Shown here: in pieces, positions 16,803 to 25,100 of the stretch | How the letters are laid out: every line of letters starts with the position of its first letter | Position numbering within the stretch: position 1 is the stretch's first letter | Assembly (NCBI RefSeq): GCF_016427605.1 | Contig: NZ_JAELXQ010000018.1 | Location: 22,058 to 86,057 of the forward strand | Origin: Ochrobactrum sp. Q0168 | Lineage (GTDB): Bacteria > Pseudomonadota > Alphaproteobacteria > Rhizobiales > Rhizobiaceae | Length of the DNA stretch: 64,000 bases | Direction of reading: 5' to 3' | Position numbers and translations under genes: made by a program | The notes under the pieces: model-generated | The model's input: the letters and a program-made list of their open reading frames with translations, nothing else | What the model was told of the DNA's origin: nothing | The model's database searches: none

Positions 16803-17504
16803 TTATTCAATCACCTCGACAAACGCGCCCCTTAGACGTTGTTCAATCTGAAGGATATGCGTCTTCATAACATTTCTGGCCGTGGCTACGTCACGTTCTC
16901 GAAATGCTTTGATAATTTCCTCGTGCTCATCGTGGGCAGTCGTTAGACGGTCCGCGAAAATCGGCCGACGCGCCGCTGCTATGAAGAAATCGCTTCGATC
17001 TCCTAACGTTTCGACTACCTCGGCGACGGGTACGGAACGGGATATACGGCGCATTTCTAAGTGAAGTTCACGGTTCAATACACGATATTGCCGCGCCGTG
17101 TAATCAGGCTCAGCGGTCGTTTCCCGTAAGCGTCCGATCTGATCGGAGATGACTTCAAGACGATTAATTTCTTGCAGAGAAGCACGTTCCGCTACGAACT
17201 CCGCCACAAGCGCTTCACCCTCAGCAAAAAGCCGAAAGAAGTCTGTCACTTCTTGCGACGAATACTGTCGAACTCGACAACCGACCTGTGGAACGATGAC
17301 AACGAAGCCCTCCACTGAAAGCCTTTTAAGTGCTCCCATCACTGGCTGACGGCTGACGTCCAACTCTTCCGTCAATGCTTCAACTGACACTGCCTGTGCG
17401 GGCTCTAAATTCCCATTAAGAAGTCGTTCCTTGACAGCTCCGTAAACGAACTCCGCCAAACCTGACTGACGCGCGGAATTGCTTGCTTTACCCTGGATCG
17501 TCAT
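16803..17504 (-). CDS. GntR family (FCD) transcriptional regulator, paralogue of 2300-3037
   Basis: Regulator of about 233 residues with an N-terminal winged helix (VYGAVKERLLNGNLE, LTEELDVSRQPVMGALKRL) and a C-terminal FCD domain (HLEMRR, HDEHEEII, KTHILQIE). It shares long near-identical blocks with the GntR at 2300-3037, including the recognition-helix region DVSRQP and the PVAEVVETLGDRSDFF block, so both should read the same or closely related operators. The start is ATG 17504, with GAGG about 9 bases ahead; a TTG 15 bases earlier is less likely. It sits between the two-SDR unit and the sugar-type binding protein gene, close to operators at 16690 and 19082. Confidence 0.9.
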   Translation of the reverse strand: MTIQGKASNSARQSGLAEFVYGAVKERLLNGNLEPAQAVSVEALTEELDVSRQPVMGALKRLSVEGFVVIVPQVGCRVRQYSSQEVTDFFRLFAEGEALVAEFVAERASLQEINRLEVISDQIGRLRETTAEPDYTARQYRVLNRELHLEMRRISRSVPVAEVVETLGDRSDFFIAAARRPIFADRLTTAHDEHEEIIKAFRERDVATARNVMKTHILQIEQRLRGAFVEVIE

Positions 17505-17631
17505 CAATATTCGCCTCAAAAACGGTCACACACGGTGACAATATTTGCACAACCGTATGAGAAACTGATGACTTTTGGAAGTGCTTCCCATAATTTCATC
17601 ATCAGCTTTTAACATCGTAATCCTGCTAATT

Positions 17632-17690
17632 CGGATCGACGATCACAATTGGCATGCCGTAAGATTACAAACGAATGCCAATTGTATCCG
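17632..17690. repeat. Inverted repeat between binding-protein gene and gntR
   Basis: Perfect 11-base arms ACAATTGGCAT (17645-17655) and ATGCCAATTGT (17675-17685) with a 19-base loop; a further five-base pair (CGGAT 17632-17636 with ATCCG 17686-17690) extends it across an 8-base bulge. There is no following T-run on either strand, so it is not a standard terminator. It may be an operator, an mRNA-stabilising 3' hairpin of the binding-protein transcript or an attenuator ahead of gntR. Confidence 0.5.
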
Positions 17691-17769
17691 TCAATAGGGC
17701 CACGACGATATCATGAGAGACCCGTGGCGCCCTGACTTTGTCAGCCAGATGGCTCGAAATCGCTTCTGA

Positions 17770-18894
17770 TCAGCCTTCAACACCCCAAAGCTTCTTGAAA
17801 TTGGCACGTGTATTAATCGGCGCTTCCCACGGCTTTTCGAGATCAGCCGGAAGATTATCCTTCGTGTAGAGAATGAAGGGGCAATCTCCGCTGTATAGGA
17901 AGTCTGGGTCGTCGGTGATTCTCGATTTCATGAGTGGAACATTAGTCAGCATACGAATTGTCGCATCGACTGCCATCCACCCGGCATAGGTTGCGTCCAA
18001 TGCCACCGTCGCGGCCTGTGCCTTGCCCTCTTTAATATACTTCAGGTTCTCCGGGTTCCCAACTTGCCCAACGATTTTAACCTTGTCGCCCAGTCCCGCA
18101 TTCATGATTGACGGCACCATATCGGCGATCGCCGGATCATATGTGCCATAGAGATAGCTGACTTCGGGATTGCGTTGAAGAAGGCCGAGGACGCGACGAC
18201 CAAGACCGTTTCCGATGTCTCCCGCGACGAAAGTCTCCTGATCAAGGGTCTTGCAGTCCGGGCATTTCTTCAGCGTTTCTACGGACGAGTTGACCAGTGT
18301 TACCACTGTGCTGAATTCCAGATCATTAAGCGGAAGCGTGATTGCCTTCCCCTTTGAACTAGAAATGATCCAGTCGCCCTGTGCTTCGCCAATCTTCTTC
18401 CAGTTTGGGCCTATATCAAACGCATAACCGTCTTTACCCACTCCACTCCCTACAAAAATTCCACCAATAATGACGCCCTTGGCATGGGCCGCGGCGATCC
18501 CCGTCTTGACGAGTTCAGGATTAATGGAATCTGCAAGAATGGCATTCGCACCCGTCGCGACCGCTTGGGTGATCAAACGGTTCTGAGTCGCGAAGTCTGA
18601 CCGACCATCATAGATATCGACTTTCCATCCCAAAGTCTTAGCGGCTTCTGCGGCTGCTTCTGCAGACACCGAACAGCCGGCCAGCGTCATGTCGCACGCG
18701 ATAATCGCTAGTTTGATATCTTTAGGGGGGAGGAGCTTGTCAGTTGGCCCGACCCAGTTCTGCGGCCCCTTCATTGCCGCTTGCGTCGCCTTTTCGTGTT
18801 TCGCGAGATCAAAGTCTGCCGCTCGAACGGGCGCCGAGGTGAAGACCAAAGGCGCAAGCAACGCAATCGTAAGTTTTGATAAACTAATATTCAT
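17770..18894 (-). CDS. Ribose-type ABC transporter periplasmic binding protein
   Basis: Periplasmic binding protein of 374 residues (Peripla_BP_4, RbsB-like). The signal peptide is SKLTIALLAPLVFTSAPVRA with cleavage before ADFDL. The ligand-binding core begins KLAIIACDMTLAGCS, with the NRLITQAVATGANAILAD and YGTYDPAIADM segments. Start ATG 18894 is preceded by GGGAGG. The cognate permease (21377-22351) and ATPase (22386-24032) lie upstream, separated by a GST, a SnoaL protein and an SDR, all in the same direction. The extended N-terminus (about 50 residues before the core) and the catabolic setting suggest a non-sugar or glycosylated ligand; that part is inference. Confidence 0.9.
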   Translation of the reverse strand: MNISLSKLTIALLAPLVFTSAPVRAADFDLAKHEKATQAAMKGPQNWVGPTDKLLPPKDIKLAIIACDMTLAGCSVSAEAAAEAAKTLGWKVDIYDGRSDFATQNRLITQAVATGANAILADSINPELVKTGIAAAHAKGVIIGGIFVGSGVGKDGYAFDIGPNWKKIGEAQGDWIISSSKGKAITLPLNDLEFSTVVTLVNSSVETLKKCPDCKTLDQETFVAGDIGNGLGRRVLGLLQRNPEVSYLYGTYDPAIADMVPSIMNAGLGDKVKIVGQVGNPENLKYIKEGKAQAATVALDATYAGWMAVDATIRMLTNVPLMKSRITDDPDFLYSGDCPFILYTKDNLPADLEKPWEAPINTRANFKKLWGVEG

Positions 18895-19070
18895 TAATTC
18901 CTCCCGTTAAAGTTGCCGACAGTTGGACTTAAGCCGAGGACCAAACTGCCAGTTATAGTGAGGGTAGCCGCGCAACTGGATCGCATGGTTTGAAGCATCG
19001 AACCAGGGTCAGAAACACGAACGGTTTTATTTCTCCTCCACCATTCGCGCCGCCAATTTGCCGCGACATT

Positions 19071-19098
19071 TATATACTAGCATGCTAGAATTTGTCGA
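19071..19098 (-). promoter_or_regulatory. Promoter with overlapping operator ATGCTAGAAT
   Basis: Minus strand: TCGACA (19098-19093, one mismatch to TTGACA) and TATATA (19076-19071) 16 bases apart, with the palindrome-like ATGCTAGAAT at 19082-19091 between them; a second CTAGCAT half overlaps (19078-19084). It would drive the binding-protein gene whose start is at 18894, leaving a leader of about 170 bases. Confidence 0.6.
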
Positions 19099-19110
19099 TT
19101 GTTCTGGTTG

Positions 19111-19848
19111 TTATTGTGTTGGTATTGGTCGCCCAGAAAAGTTTCCCCGCTGAAAAAATCTATCGCGATCCTCATTGGTAGCGGATGCCGCAGTCGACTT
19201 CATGCTCTTGATAAAGGCCACGGCATCTGCGACACCTGTCCGGGACAAAACTTCATCATACCAACGCCATATGTTTGGATATTCGGCATTGTATGCCCTG
19301 CAGAGTTCACTCGGTCCATCAAAGAACATAGACATGGTGCGAAACCAGGGAAACATTGATATATCGGCAATCGAGTAAACGTCTCCAGCCAAATATCGCG
19401 CCTTGCCGAGTCGATCATTGATTTGGCGATAAAGATTTCTGGTTTGTGCCTCAAACCTAGCTTCCGCGTATTCATTCGGTGTCTCAACATAACGCCTAAA
19501 ATGATTGAATTGTCCGAAGCTCGGCCCAACCGACGACATTTGCACCATCAGCCATTGGATTGTCTGGTAGCGCTCGCGACCTTCTTTCGGAAGGAACATC
19601 GAATACTTTTCACCAAGATAGATCAGAATAGCCCCCGACTCGAAAATTGTAGATATTTCCGACTGTCCGTCGTGATCATCGATGATGATTGGCATCTTCT
19701 GGATAGGATTGAGCTCCGATAACTCCTTCGAAAATTGCTCACCTTTCCAGACATCTACAAACCGAAAAGCGTAATCAACGTTCAGTTCAGTCAGCATGAT
19801 AAGGATTTTATGAACGTTTGGACTGGACATGCCATAAAGAGTTATCAA
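19111..19848 (-). CDS. Glutathione transferase, YfcG-like (Nu-type)
   Basis: Cytosolic glutathione transferase of 245 residues. The N-terminal thioredoxin-like domain has the Nu-type SSPNVHKILIML motif (the S/T-P-N trio binds glutathione) and the ESGAILIYLGEKY segment, in which E-S contacts the glutamyl group. The all-helical C-terminal domain has MVQMSSVGPSFGQFNHF and YSIADISMFPWF. The start is TTG at 19848 with GGAG nine bases ahead. It follows the SnoaL gene. Nu-type and related GSTs act in reductive thiol chemistry and in cleavage of lignin beta-aryl ethers. With several SDRs beside it, ether cleavage or isomerisation is worth considering, but this is inference. Confidence 0.87.
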   Translation of the reverse strand: MITLYGMSSPNVHKILIMLTELNVDYAFRFVDVWKGEQFSKELSELNPIQKMPIIIDDHDGQSEISTIFESGAILIYLGEKYSMFLPKEGRERYQTIQWLMVQMSSVGPSFGQFNHFRRYVETPNEYAEARFEAQTRNLYRQINDRLGKARYLAGDVYSIADISMFPWFRTMSMFFDGPSELCRAYNAEYPNIWRWYDEVLSRTGVADAVAFIKSMKSTAASATNEDRDRFFQRGNFSGRPIPTQ

Positions 19849-19981
19849 CGCCTTCTTCTCCGAACATAATAGCGAACAGGGAGAGTCGAAACATTTGGAG
19901 AATTAAGCCAAAAACTTCGACATCGTGGGCAGTTTGGTACATATGAGAATGTCGTTTCGAGTAGCGCTAAAATGGGCTAGC

Positions 19982-20497
19982 TCAGAACGGAATATCGAAC
20001 CCCGCATCCAAGCGAGCGATACGCCAGATCCGCTCTTCTTTTCTCATGACAAACCGATACGGACCGGCCGTCACAAACTCGAGCTTTTTCTCATACGAAC
20101 GCAATAGGGTGAGATAAGCATAGGCGGTGGCGGCAGTATCGGTAAGATCATCAATAGCGATATTAGTGAACGAATGACGGCGCTGATCCGCTAATGTTAC
20201 CCAGAAGTCGGACATCCATTTAACAATCGTGCTACGACCGACAAATGGACCAATGGACGTCTCACCCATCACTGAGCCTGCCCATACACCATCATCCGTA
20301 AAACATTCACCAACAAGGTTCTCACTGCGTTCGTCGAAACCCCACCCGTAGCGGCCAATGCGCTCCGCAATAAGCACCCGATCGAGTGTTGTTCCACTAT
20401 TAGCATCCGCCATACTTTCCTTCAGTTTGCAGACGCCGCTCTCGCTCGCCCAAGTCGGGACAGGATGAAGTTCGGTGCCTTGCGTTGCGGTGGTCAT
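19982..20497 (-). CDS. SnoaL/NTF2-like fold protein
   Basis: Soluble protein of 171 residues with one NTF2-like alpha+beta barrel, beginning about residue 37 (TLDRVLIAERIGRYGWGFDER). The pattern ECFTDDGVWAGS, GRSTIVKWMSDFW, RRHSFTNIAIDDLTD and a C-terminal RIARLDAGFDIPF is typical of SnoaL_4/dehydratase-like members (ring-hydroxylating dioxygenase beta-like, scytalone dehydratase-like). The start ATG 20497 has GGGAGAA ahead. Such proteins often catalyse isomerisation or dehydration in catabolic operons. It lies between an SDR and a GST gene in a leftward unit. The exact role is unknown. Confidence 0.8.
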   Translation of the reverse strand: MTTATQGTELHPVPTWASESGVCKLKESMADANSGTTLDRVLIAERIGRYGWGFDERSENLVGECFTDDGVWAGSVMGETSIGPFVGRSTIVKWMSDFWVTLADQRRHSFTNIAIDDLTDTAATAYAYLTLLRSYEKKLEFVTAGPYRFVMRKEERIWRIARLDAGFDIPF

Positions 20498-20585
20498 TCA
20501 CGTTCTCCCACAAAATCTAAGATTTGAATCAATGGCCCGTCCGAGCGCTCTACATGGCCCCGACGCCCTGCATCCAGTCATTCTC

Positions 20586-21329
20586 TCAAAACATGGCCAA
20601 TCCACCTGTGACACCCAGAACAACTCCCGTGATGTTCTGGGCACGTTCTGAAGCCAGAAAGGCTACAGCCTCACCGATGTCCTCAACTGTCTGTCCACGC
20701 TGGAGCGGAATATTAGCGGCGTTTCGGTCCCAGAGCTCAGGTTCGAGGGTATCCCATATCGGCGTTCGAACAATTCCGGGACAGATTGCATTTACGTTGA
20801 CATTGTAAGGCCCCAATTCTAGAGCCATTGTTTGCGTGATCATAATGGCCGCTGCTTTGGTAGCGTTGTAGATCGTATACTCCGCAACAGCCTTCTTACC
20901 GCTGAATGAACTTATATTGACGATCTTGCCCGATCGCTGCTGCTTGAAGAGCTTACCGGCAGCCTGTGAACAGAAGAATAGCCCACGTTGGTTAATGCCG
21001 GTGACGTGATCCCATTGCTGTTCTGTGATCTGATCAAAAGGAATTTGAGCTGCAACACCGGCATTGTTTACAAGTATATCTACCGACCCAAACGCCTTGA
21101 GCGTATCATTTAACACAGAGTCCATAGATCTTGCGTTAGAGACGTCTTGCCTGACAGCGATAGCGTCGTGTCCACCCGTCCGGAGCGAAGCGGCGACGGC
21201 TTCGGCATCACTTAGGTTGATATCAGTAATCATTACTCTTGCGCCATAAGCAGCAAGTGTGCGCGATATGCCAGCTCCGATCCCTTGTCCGCCACCAGTA
21301 ACAATGGCCACTTGATCTTGCAAAAACAT
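20586..21329 (-). CDS. SDR family oxidoreductase
   Basis: Short-chain dehydrogenase of 247 residues. The cofactor motif TGGGQGIGAG is at residues 11-20 and MITDINLS places an aspartate after strand 2 (NAD type). NNAGVAAQIPF is near residue 88, the catalytic Ser lies in NISSFSGKK and the YxxxK in YNATK. It ends ITGVVLGVTGGLAMF, a variant of the usual VDGG end. It follows the ribose-type permease by 47 bases and precedes SnoaL. Substrate unknown. Confidence 0.92.
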   Translation of the reverse strand: MFLQDQVAIVTGGGQGIGAGISRTLAAYGARVMITDINLSDAEAVAASLRTGGHDAIAVRQDVSNARSMDSVLNDTLKAFGSVDILVNNAGVAAQIPFDQITEQQWDHVTGINQRGLFFCSQAAGKLFKQQRSGKIVNISSFSGKKAVAEYTIYNATKAAAIMITQTMALELGPYNVNVNAICPGIVRTPIWDTLEPELWDRNAANIPLQRGQTVEDIGEAVAFLASERAQNITGVVLGVTGGLAMF

Positions 21330-21376
21330 ACTGATCTATCCTCGTTTTTATGTATTCGATCGAAGTCGTACAATAG

Positions 21377-22351
21377 TCAGGTCTGACCCTGCGCCTTGCG
21401 GGCTTCGCGGCTCGACAAAACAACACCACCAAGCAGCATCGCCCCATTGAATACGGGCTCGAACCAGAACGGCACCCCCATCAGGCTGAGGCCAGTGAAG
21501 CCAACGCCCAGTACGAGGACCGCCAAACCAGTTCCTCGCACATTGAAAACGCCAGGCTGCACGCTGGTCGAACCAAGGAAAACCGCTGCGAAGGCGGGAA
21601 GTAGTAGTGTCGAACCATAGTTCGGATTGGCCGCTCCAGTCAGACCGAGTTGAAACATCCCGGCCAGCGCCGCAAGAACACCCGCCACGACAAAGGCGAT
21701 GAGCTTAATTCGGGTTGTTGGTAGACCTGAAAGAATTGCAACGCGTTCCGACCCTCCGACAGCATAGGTTTTCCGGCCAAATGGTGTATGTTCTAACAAT
21801 ATATATGCGATTACGTACACAATGACTGTAATATAGACCGCGCTCCCCACCCCAAACAGATTGGTCGTTGCCAACGACGTAATCCCCTCAGGAATACCAA
21901 CAGAAAGTGTACGCGAACCACTCACACCAACGCTAAGACCACTCAGCGCTATACCTATACCCAGTGTTGCAATCAGTGAGCGAATGCGAAAATACGCAAC
22001 CAACACGCCATTGATGAGCCCAACCAACGCGCCAGCCACGAGCGCACCCGCTATGCATTCGGCAGTGTTCCAACCAAGCTTACCCCCCAGGGACGCAGCA
22101 ACAACTGCTGTAAAGCCTAACAAGTAACCCGGAGACAAATCGAACTCGCCGACGATCGCTGGTAGCAGGACAGAAATAGCCAACATGCCAGGCACCGAAA
22201 GCATCAGCAACATGGTGCTGATATTGCTTGCTGACGGAAATGTCGAAGACTCGAAGACACTGAAGGTAATAAATAGAAGGACTAGTAGCCCCAGCAATCC
22301 GTGCCTTCCAAGGACGGCAGCGAGGGTCATTTTAGATGGAGACGTATTCAT
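21377..22351 (-). CDS. Ribose-type ABC transporter permease (RbsC family)
   Basis: Inner-membrane permease of 324 residues with about eight to ten hydrophobic segments. Family marks are the LPAIVGEFDLSPGYLLG region (the Asp/Ser-Gly motif of BPD_transp_2) and AVGGSERVAILSGLPTTRIKL (coupling loop). I start it at ATG 22351, preceded by AGGAGC at the right distance; the frame stays open to 22429 inside the end of the ATPase gene but without a ribosome site. Ends VVLSSREARKAQGQT. Works with the ATPase immediately upstream and the binding protein at 17770-18894. Confidence 0.9.
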   Translation of the reverse strand: MNTSPSKMTLAAVLGRHGLLGLLVLLFITFSVFESSTFPSASNISTMLLMLSVPGMLAISVLLPAIVGEFDLSPGYLLGFTAVVAASLGGKLGWNTAECIAGALVAGALVGLINGVLVAYFRIRSLIATLGIGIALSGLSVGVSGSRTLSVGIPEGITSLATTNLFGVGSAVYITVIVYVIAYILLEHTPFGRKTYAVGGSERVAILSGLPTTRIKLIAFVVAGVLAALAGMFQLGLTGAANPNYGSTLLLPAFAAVFLGSTSVQPGVFNVRGTGLAVLVLGVGFTGLSLMGVPFWFEPVFNGAMLLGGVVLSSREARKAQGQT

Positions 22352-22385
22352 GTGAGCTCCTGATGGTGTCTTCAAATTGGCCGTG

Positions 22386-24032
22386 TTATCTGTTGAACTC
22401 ACGACTGATCCTTTCATAGGAGACATCACCGTTACCGAATTCGGTGGTTATGGTGCCTTCATTCATAATTAGTACGCGGTCACAAACGCGCGCGAGCAAG
22501 GCTGGTTCGGTTGATGTCAAGAGCACCGCTGCTCCCTTCGTCGCGAGGCCGCGCAGGATTTCGAAGATTGTCTCACGCGATGCCGGATCAACACCAACTG
22601 TTGGGTCGTCGAGCAGAATGACCTTCGGCTGCATCAGAAGCCACTTGCCGAGTAGTACTTTTTGTTTGTTCCCTCCACTCAGAACACCAAACGGAAGTGA
22701 GGCATCGGGAGGTGAGACAGCGAGCGCTTTGAAGACGAGTTCTTCATTGTCGATTTGGCTCTGGCTATTAAGCCAGTAGGAGTCGAAGCGCGGCATGGCC
22801 ATATTCTCTCGAACAGAAAGCTGCGCAATACCGCCCTCCTTCAGCCTGTCGCCGGGCAAAAACGCCAAATTTCTCTCTATAGCCGTTGCAGGAGTATGAC
22901 CCGATGGAAAAACCTTTCCATCGAGACTAAATTCTCCACTTGTAACAGGTATCGCGCCAGCTATCGAGCGCAGCAAATCGCTTGCACCGTTGCCGACAGA
23001 GATCGGAATTCCAACAACTTCTCCCCGGAAGAGCTCAAGGCTCGCTCCTGCCAGGCGATTTGCAGTGACATGTTTCACCGTGAGGATCGGTCCGCTGTCC
23101 GCCGAAGAGGAACATGGAATAAAACGTCTGTCGATTTCTCGCCCATGAACATCTGAGCGGTTCACTGCGGAGCCAGGATTGAGTTCAGCTAGAATTTTTT
23201 TCTCGTTGGTTTCCGAAACTTTGGAAGAATACGCGAAAGCGCCGTCCCGCATAACGTCAACTGAATCGGCAAAATCCATGACCTCCCCAAGCCTGTGCGT
23301 AATCGTTATGACGGCCGCGCCTTCTTCTGCCAAATTTCTAACAATTTGGAGAAAGCGATTGGCCTCGCTCGAGCTTAGAGCGGCTGTGGTCTCGTCTAAG
23401 ATAATCGTCATTCCCCGCGGGTTGGCGTTATGCAATGCGGTTAACAGTGCTAACGTCGCACGCTCAGCAGCATCGAGGCTCGAAACCAATGCGTCGGTTG
23501 GTAGTGATGCTCCGGCTGCGGACAACATTTCATTCGTTCGTCGCCGTAAAGTTTTCCAGTCGATAATTCCCATCCGTTTGGGAAAACCGTTGCGGAGGCC
23601 AAAAATCTCCGCAACTGTCAACTCAGCTGGAAGAGGGCTCTCCTGGTGAATAACGCGTACTCCATGCTCATCCAGTGCCTCCGCAGGCACCTTTCCCTTA
23701 AATCGTTGATTTCCATAAACAACCTCCCCTTCTTCAAAGGTATAGGCTCCGGTGAGAATTTTTATGAGCGTCGATTTTCCGGATCCGTTATTACCAAGAA
23801 CGGCCCGAATTTCTCCCGGTTTGACCTTTAGAGAGATATCGCGCAGGACCATGCGTCCATCAAAACTCTTTTGAAGATTGTGGGCAGATACCGTCGGGAA
23901 TCCTGCAAACGCTTCTTCTGCCGCTTTAGTTATTGTCGGATCCAATATCTCAATCCTTTCCGTCGCCGGTTGCAGAGATAACTGCTCTACCAATTGAAAG
24001 TGCGAACCGGATAAGTTGGCGACAATTACCAA
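22386..24032 (-). CDS. Ribose-type ABC transporter ATPase with two NBDs (RbsA family)
   Basis: Double-domain ATPase of 548 residues. NBD1: Walker A GNNGSGKST near residue 83 and Walker B IILDETTAALSSSEA, where T replaces the usual P; its signature is SSLDAAERATL instead of LSVAQQQ. NBD2: degenerate Walker A SVGNGASDLL as normal for RbsA, a full signature LSGGNKQKVLLGKWL and Walker B VILLDDPTVGVD. The N-terminus is about 45 residues longer than RbsA and starts at a TTG without a convincing ribosome site, so the true start may differ. It lies 34 bases before the permease start and 45 bases after the SDR at 24078. Confidence 0.88.
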   Translation of the reverse strand: MVIVANLSGSHFQLVEQLSLQPATERIEILDPTITKAAEEAFAGFPTVSAHNLQKSFDGRMVLRDISLKVKPGEIRAVLGNNGSGKSTLIKILTGAYTFEEGEVVYGNQRFKGKVPAEALDEHGVRVIHQESPLPAELTVAEIFGLRNGFPKRMGIIDWKTLRRRTNEMLSAAGASLPTDALVSSLDAAERATLALLTALHNANPRGMTIILDETTAALSSSEANRFLQIVRNLAEEGAAVITITHRLGEVMDFADSVDVMRDGAFAYSSKVSETNEKKILAELNPGSAVNRSDVHGREIDRRFIPCSSSADSGPILTVKHVTANRLAGASLELFRGEVVGIPISVGNGASDLLRSIAGAIPVTSGEFSLDGKVFPSGHTPATAIERNLAFLPGDRLKEGGIAQLSVRENMAMPRFDSYWLNSQSQIDNEELVFKALAVSPPDASLPFGVLSGGNKQKVLLGKWLLMQPKVILLDDPTVGVDPASRETIFEILRGLATKGAAVLLTSTEPALLARVCDRVLIMNEGTITTEFGNGDVSYERISREFNR

Positions 24033-24077
24033 GAGCTACCGACATAATTATTGGCGCTTCTGGCGATCCGCCTCACG

Positions 24078-24887
24078 TCATTTCGCGACGAGTCCGCCAT
24101 CTATCGGAATTGCCGCGCCAGTGATGTACGAAGACATATCGGAAGCCAGGAATGCAACTACCGAGGCAACCTCCTCGGGCCTGCCTAAGCGACCAAACGG
24201 GATATTTAGCTCAGTTACCTGCCGAACTGACTTCCCTGCCAGGCTATCGGCGTATTTATCGTTCGATCCAATTTCACCAATTACCCTGTCTTGCAGCGGC
24301 GTATCAATTGGGCCGGGACAAATTGCGTTAACGCGAACCGCAAAAGGAGCCATTTCCACGGCTGCATTACGAGTTATCCCGTGGACGGCATGCTTGGCTG
24401 CGGTATATGCTCCGAAGCCATTGGCTCCGATCAGGGATGATACAGATCCCATATTGATGATACTGCCACCGCCCTGGCGACACATAATCTGTCCACAGTA
24501 TTTAAGGTTTAGCCAAACCCCGCGCGAATTGACTGCCATTACCTGATCATAGACATCATCAGGATAGTCTATGATGTCTTTGACTGTACCCTCAATACCC
24601 GCGTTGTTGAAAAGAACGTCAATGCGTCCGAAACGTTTGTGGGCCTCAGAAATATACGCGATGACAGCGTTCTGATCTGTCACATTCGCTTGCGCTGTCA
24701 TCACTGACACGCCCTGATGTTCGGTCCTAATCGTTTCTTTCATGGCGGCAAGGGCATCCTGGTTCATATCCACCAGTACCAATTTCGCGCCCGCGGCAGC
24801 CATAATCTTAGCCGAAGCCGCACCTATGCCGCTGCCAGCACCTGTTATGATCGCTACTTTTCCATCTAACGACAATGAAATTGACAA
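24078..24887 (-). CDS. SDR family oxidoreductase
   Basis: Short-chain dehydrogenase of 269 residues, longer than its neighbours because of an insertion near residues 190-215 (PLQDRVIGEIGSNDKYADS). The cofactor motif TGAGSGIGAA is at about residues 15-24, LVDMNQDA marks NAD preference, NNAGIEGTVKDI is near 91, with the catalytic Ser in NMGSVSSLIG and YTAAK. The start is a TTG at 24887 with GGGAGGA five to six bases ahead. First gene of the leftward unit SDR-ATPase-permease-SDR-SnoaL-GST; the promoter with operator is at 24922-24950. Confidence 0.9.
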   Translation of the reverse strand: MSISLSLDGKVAIITGAGSGIGAASAKIMAAAGAKLVLVDMNQDALAAMKETIRTEHQGVSVMTAQANVTDQNAVIAYISEAHKRFGRIDVLFNNAGIEGTVKDIIDYPDDVYDQVMAVNSRGVWLNLKYCGQIMCRQGGGSIINMGSVSSLIGANGFGAYTAAKHAVHGITRNAAVEMAPFAVRVNAICPGPIDTPLQDRVIGEIGSNDKYADSLAGKSVRQVTELNIPFGRLGRPEEVASVVAFLASDMSSYITGAAIPIDGGLVAK

Positions 24888-24921
24888 TTGAATCCTCCCG
24901 AATTTCTCCTGCTCCTAATCT

Positions 24922-24950
24922 CGAGTAGGTAACATGCTAGAATTTGTCAA
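24922..24950 (-). promoter_or_regulatory. Promoter with operator ATGCTAGAAT in the spacer
   Basis: Minus strand: perfect -35 TTGACA (24950-24945), 17-base spacer holding the operator (24934-24943), -10-like TACTCG (24927-24922). Drives the SDR/ATPase/permease unit starting at 24887. The layout is the same as at 9602 and 11401. Confidence 0.65.
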
Positions 24951-25054
24951 CTCGATTTACTAGTGTTCGGAAGCTACGAAGTGCTGCATTTAGGCAGTAA
25001 CTGATTGATAACGCTGACTTTTAAGACCGCAAAGAAATATCACTTGAAAGAGAA

Positions 25055-25064
25055 ATTCTAGAAT
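25055..25064. promoter_or_regulatory. Perfect operator palindrome ATTCTAGAAT
   Basis: Perfect 10-base palindrome 36 bases before the plus-strand SDR start at 25101 and about 111 bases from the divergent copy at 24934. A TTGAAA lies 11 bases upstream as a possible -35 box. Both divergent units would thus answer to one regulator. Confidence 0.6.
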
Positions 25065-25100
25065 GCCAGAGTTGGAAAGCTGAAACGAGGTTCTTAATTT

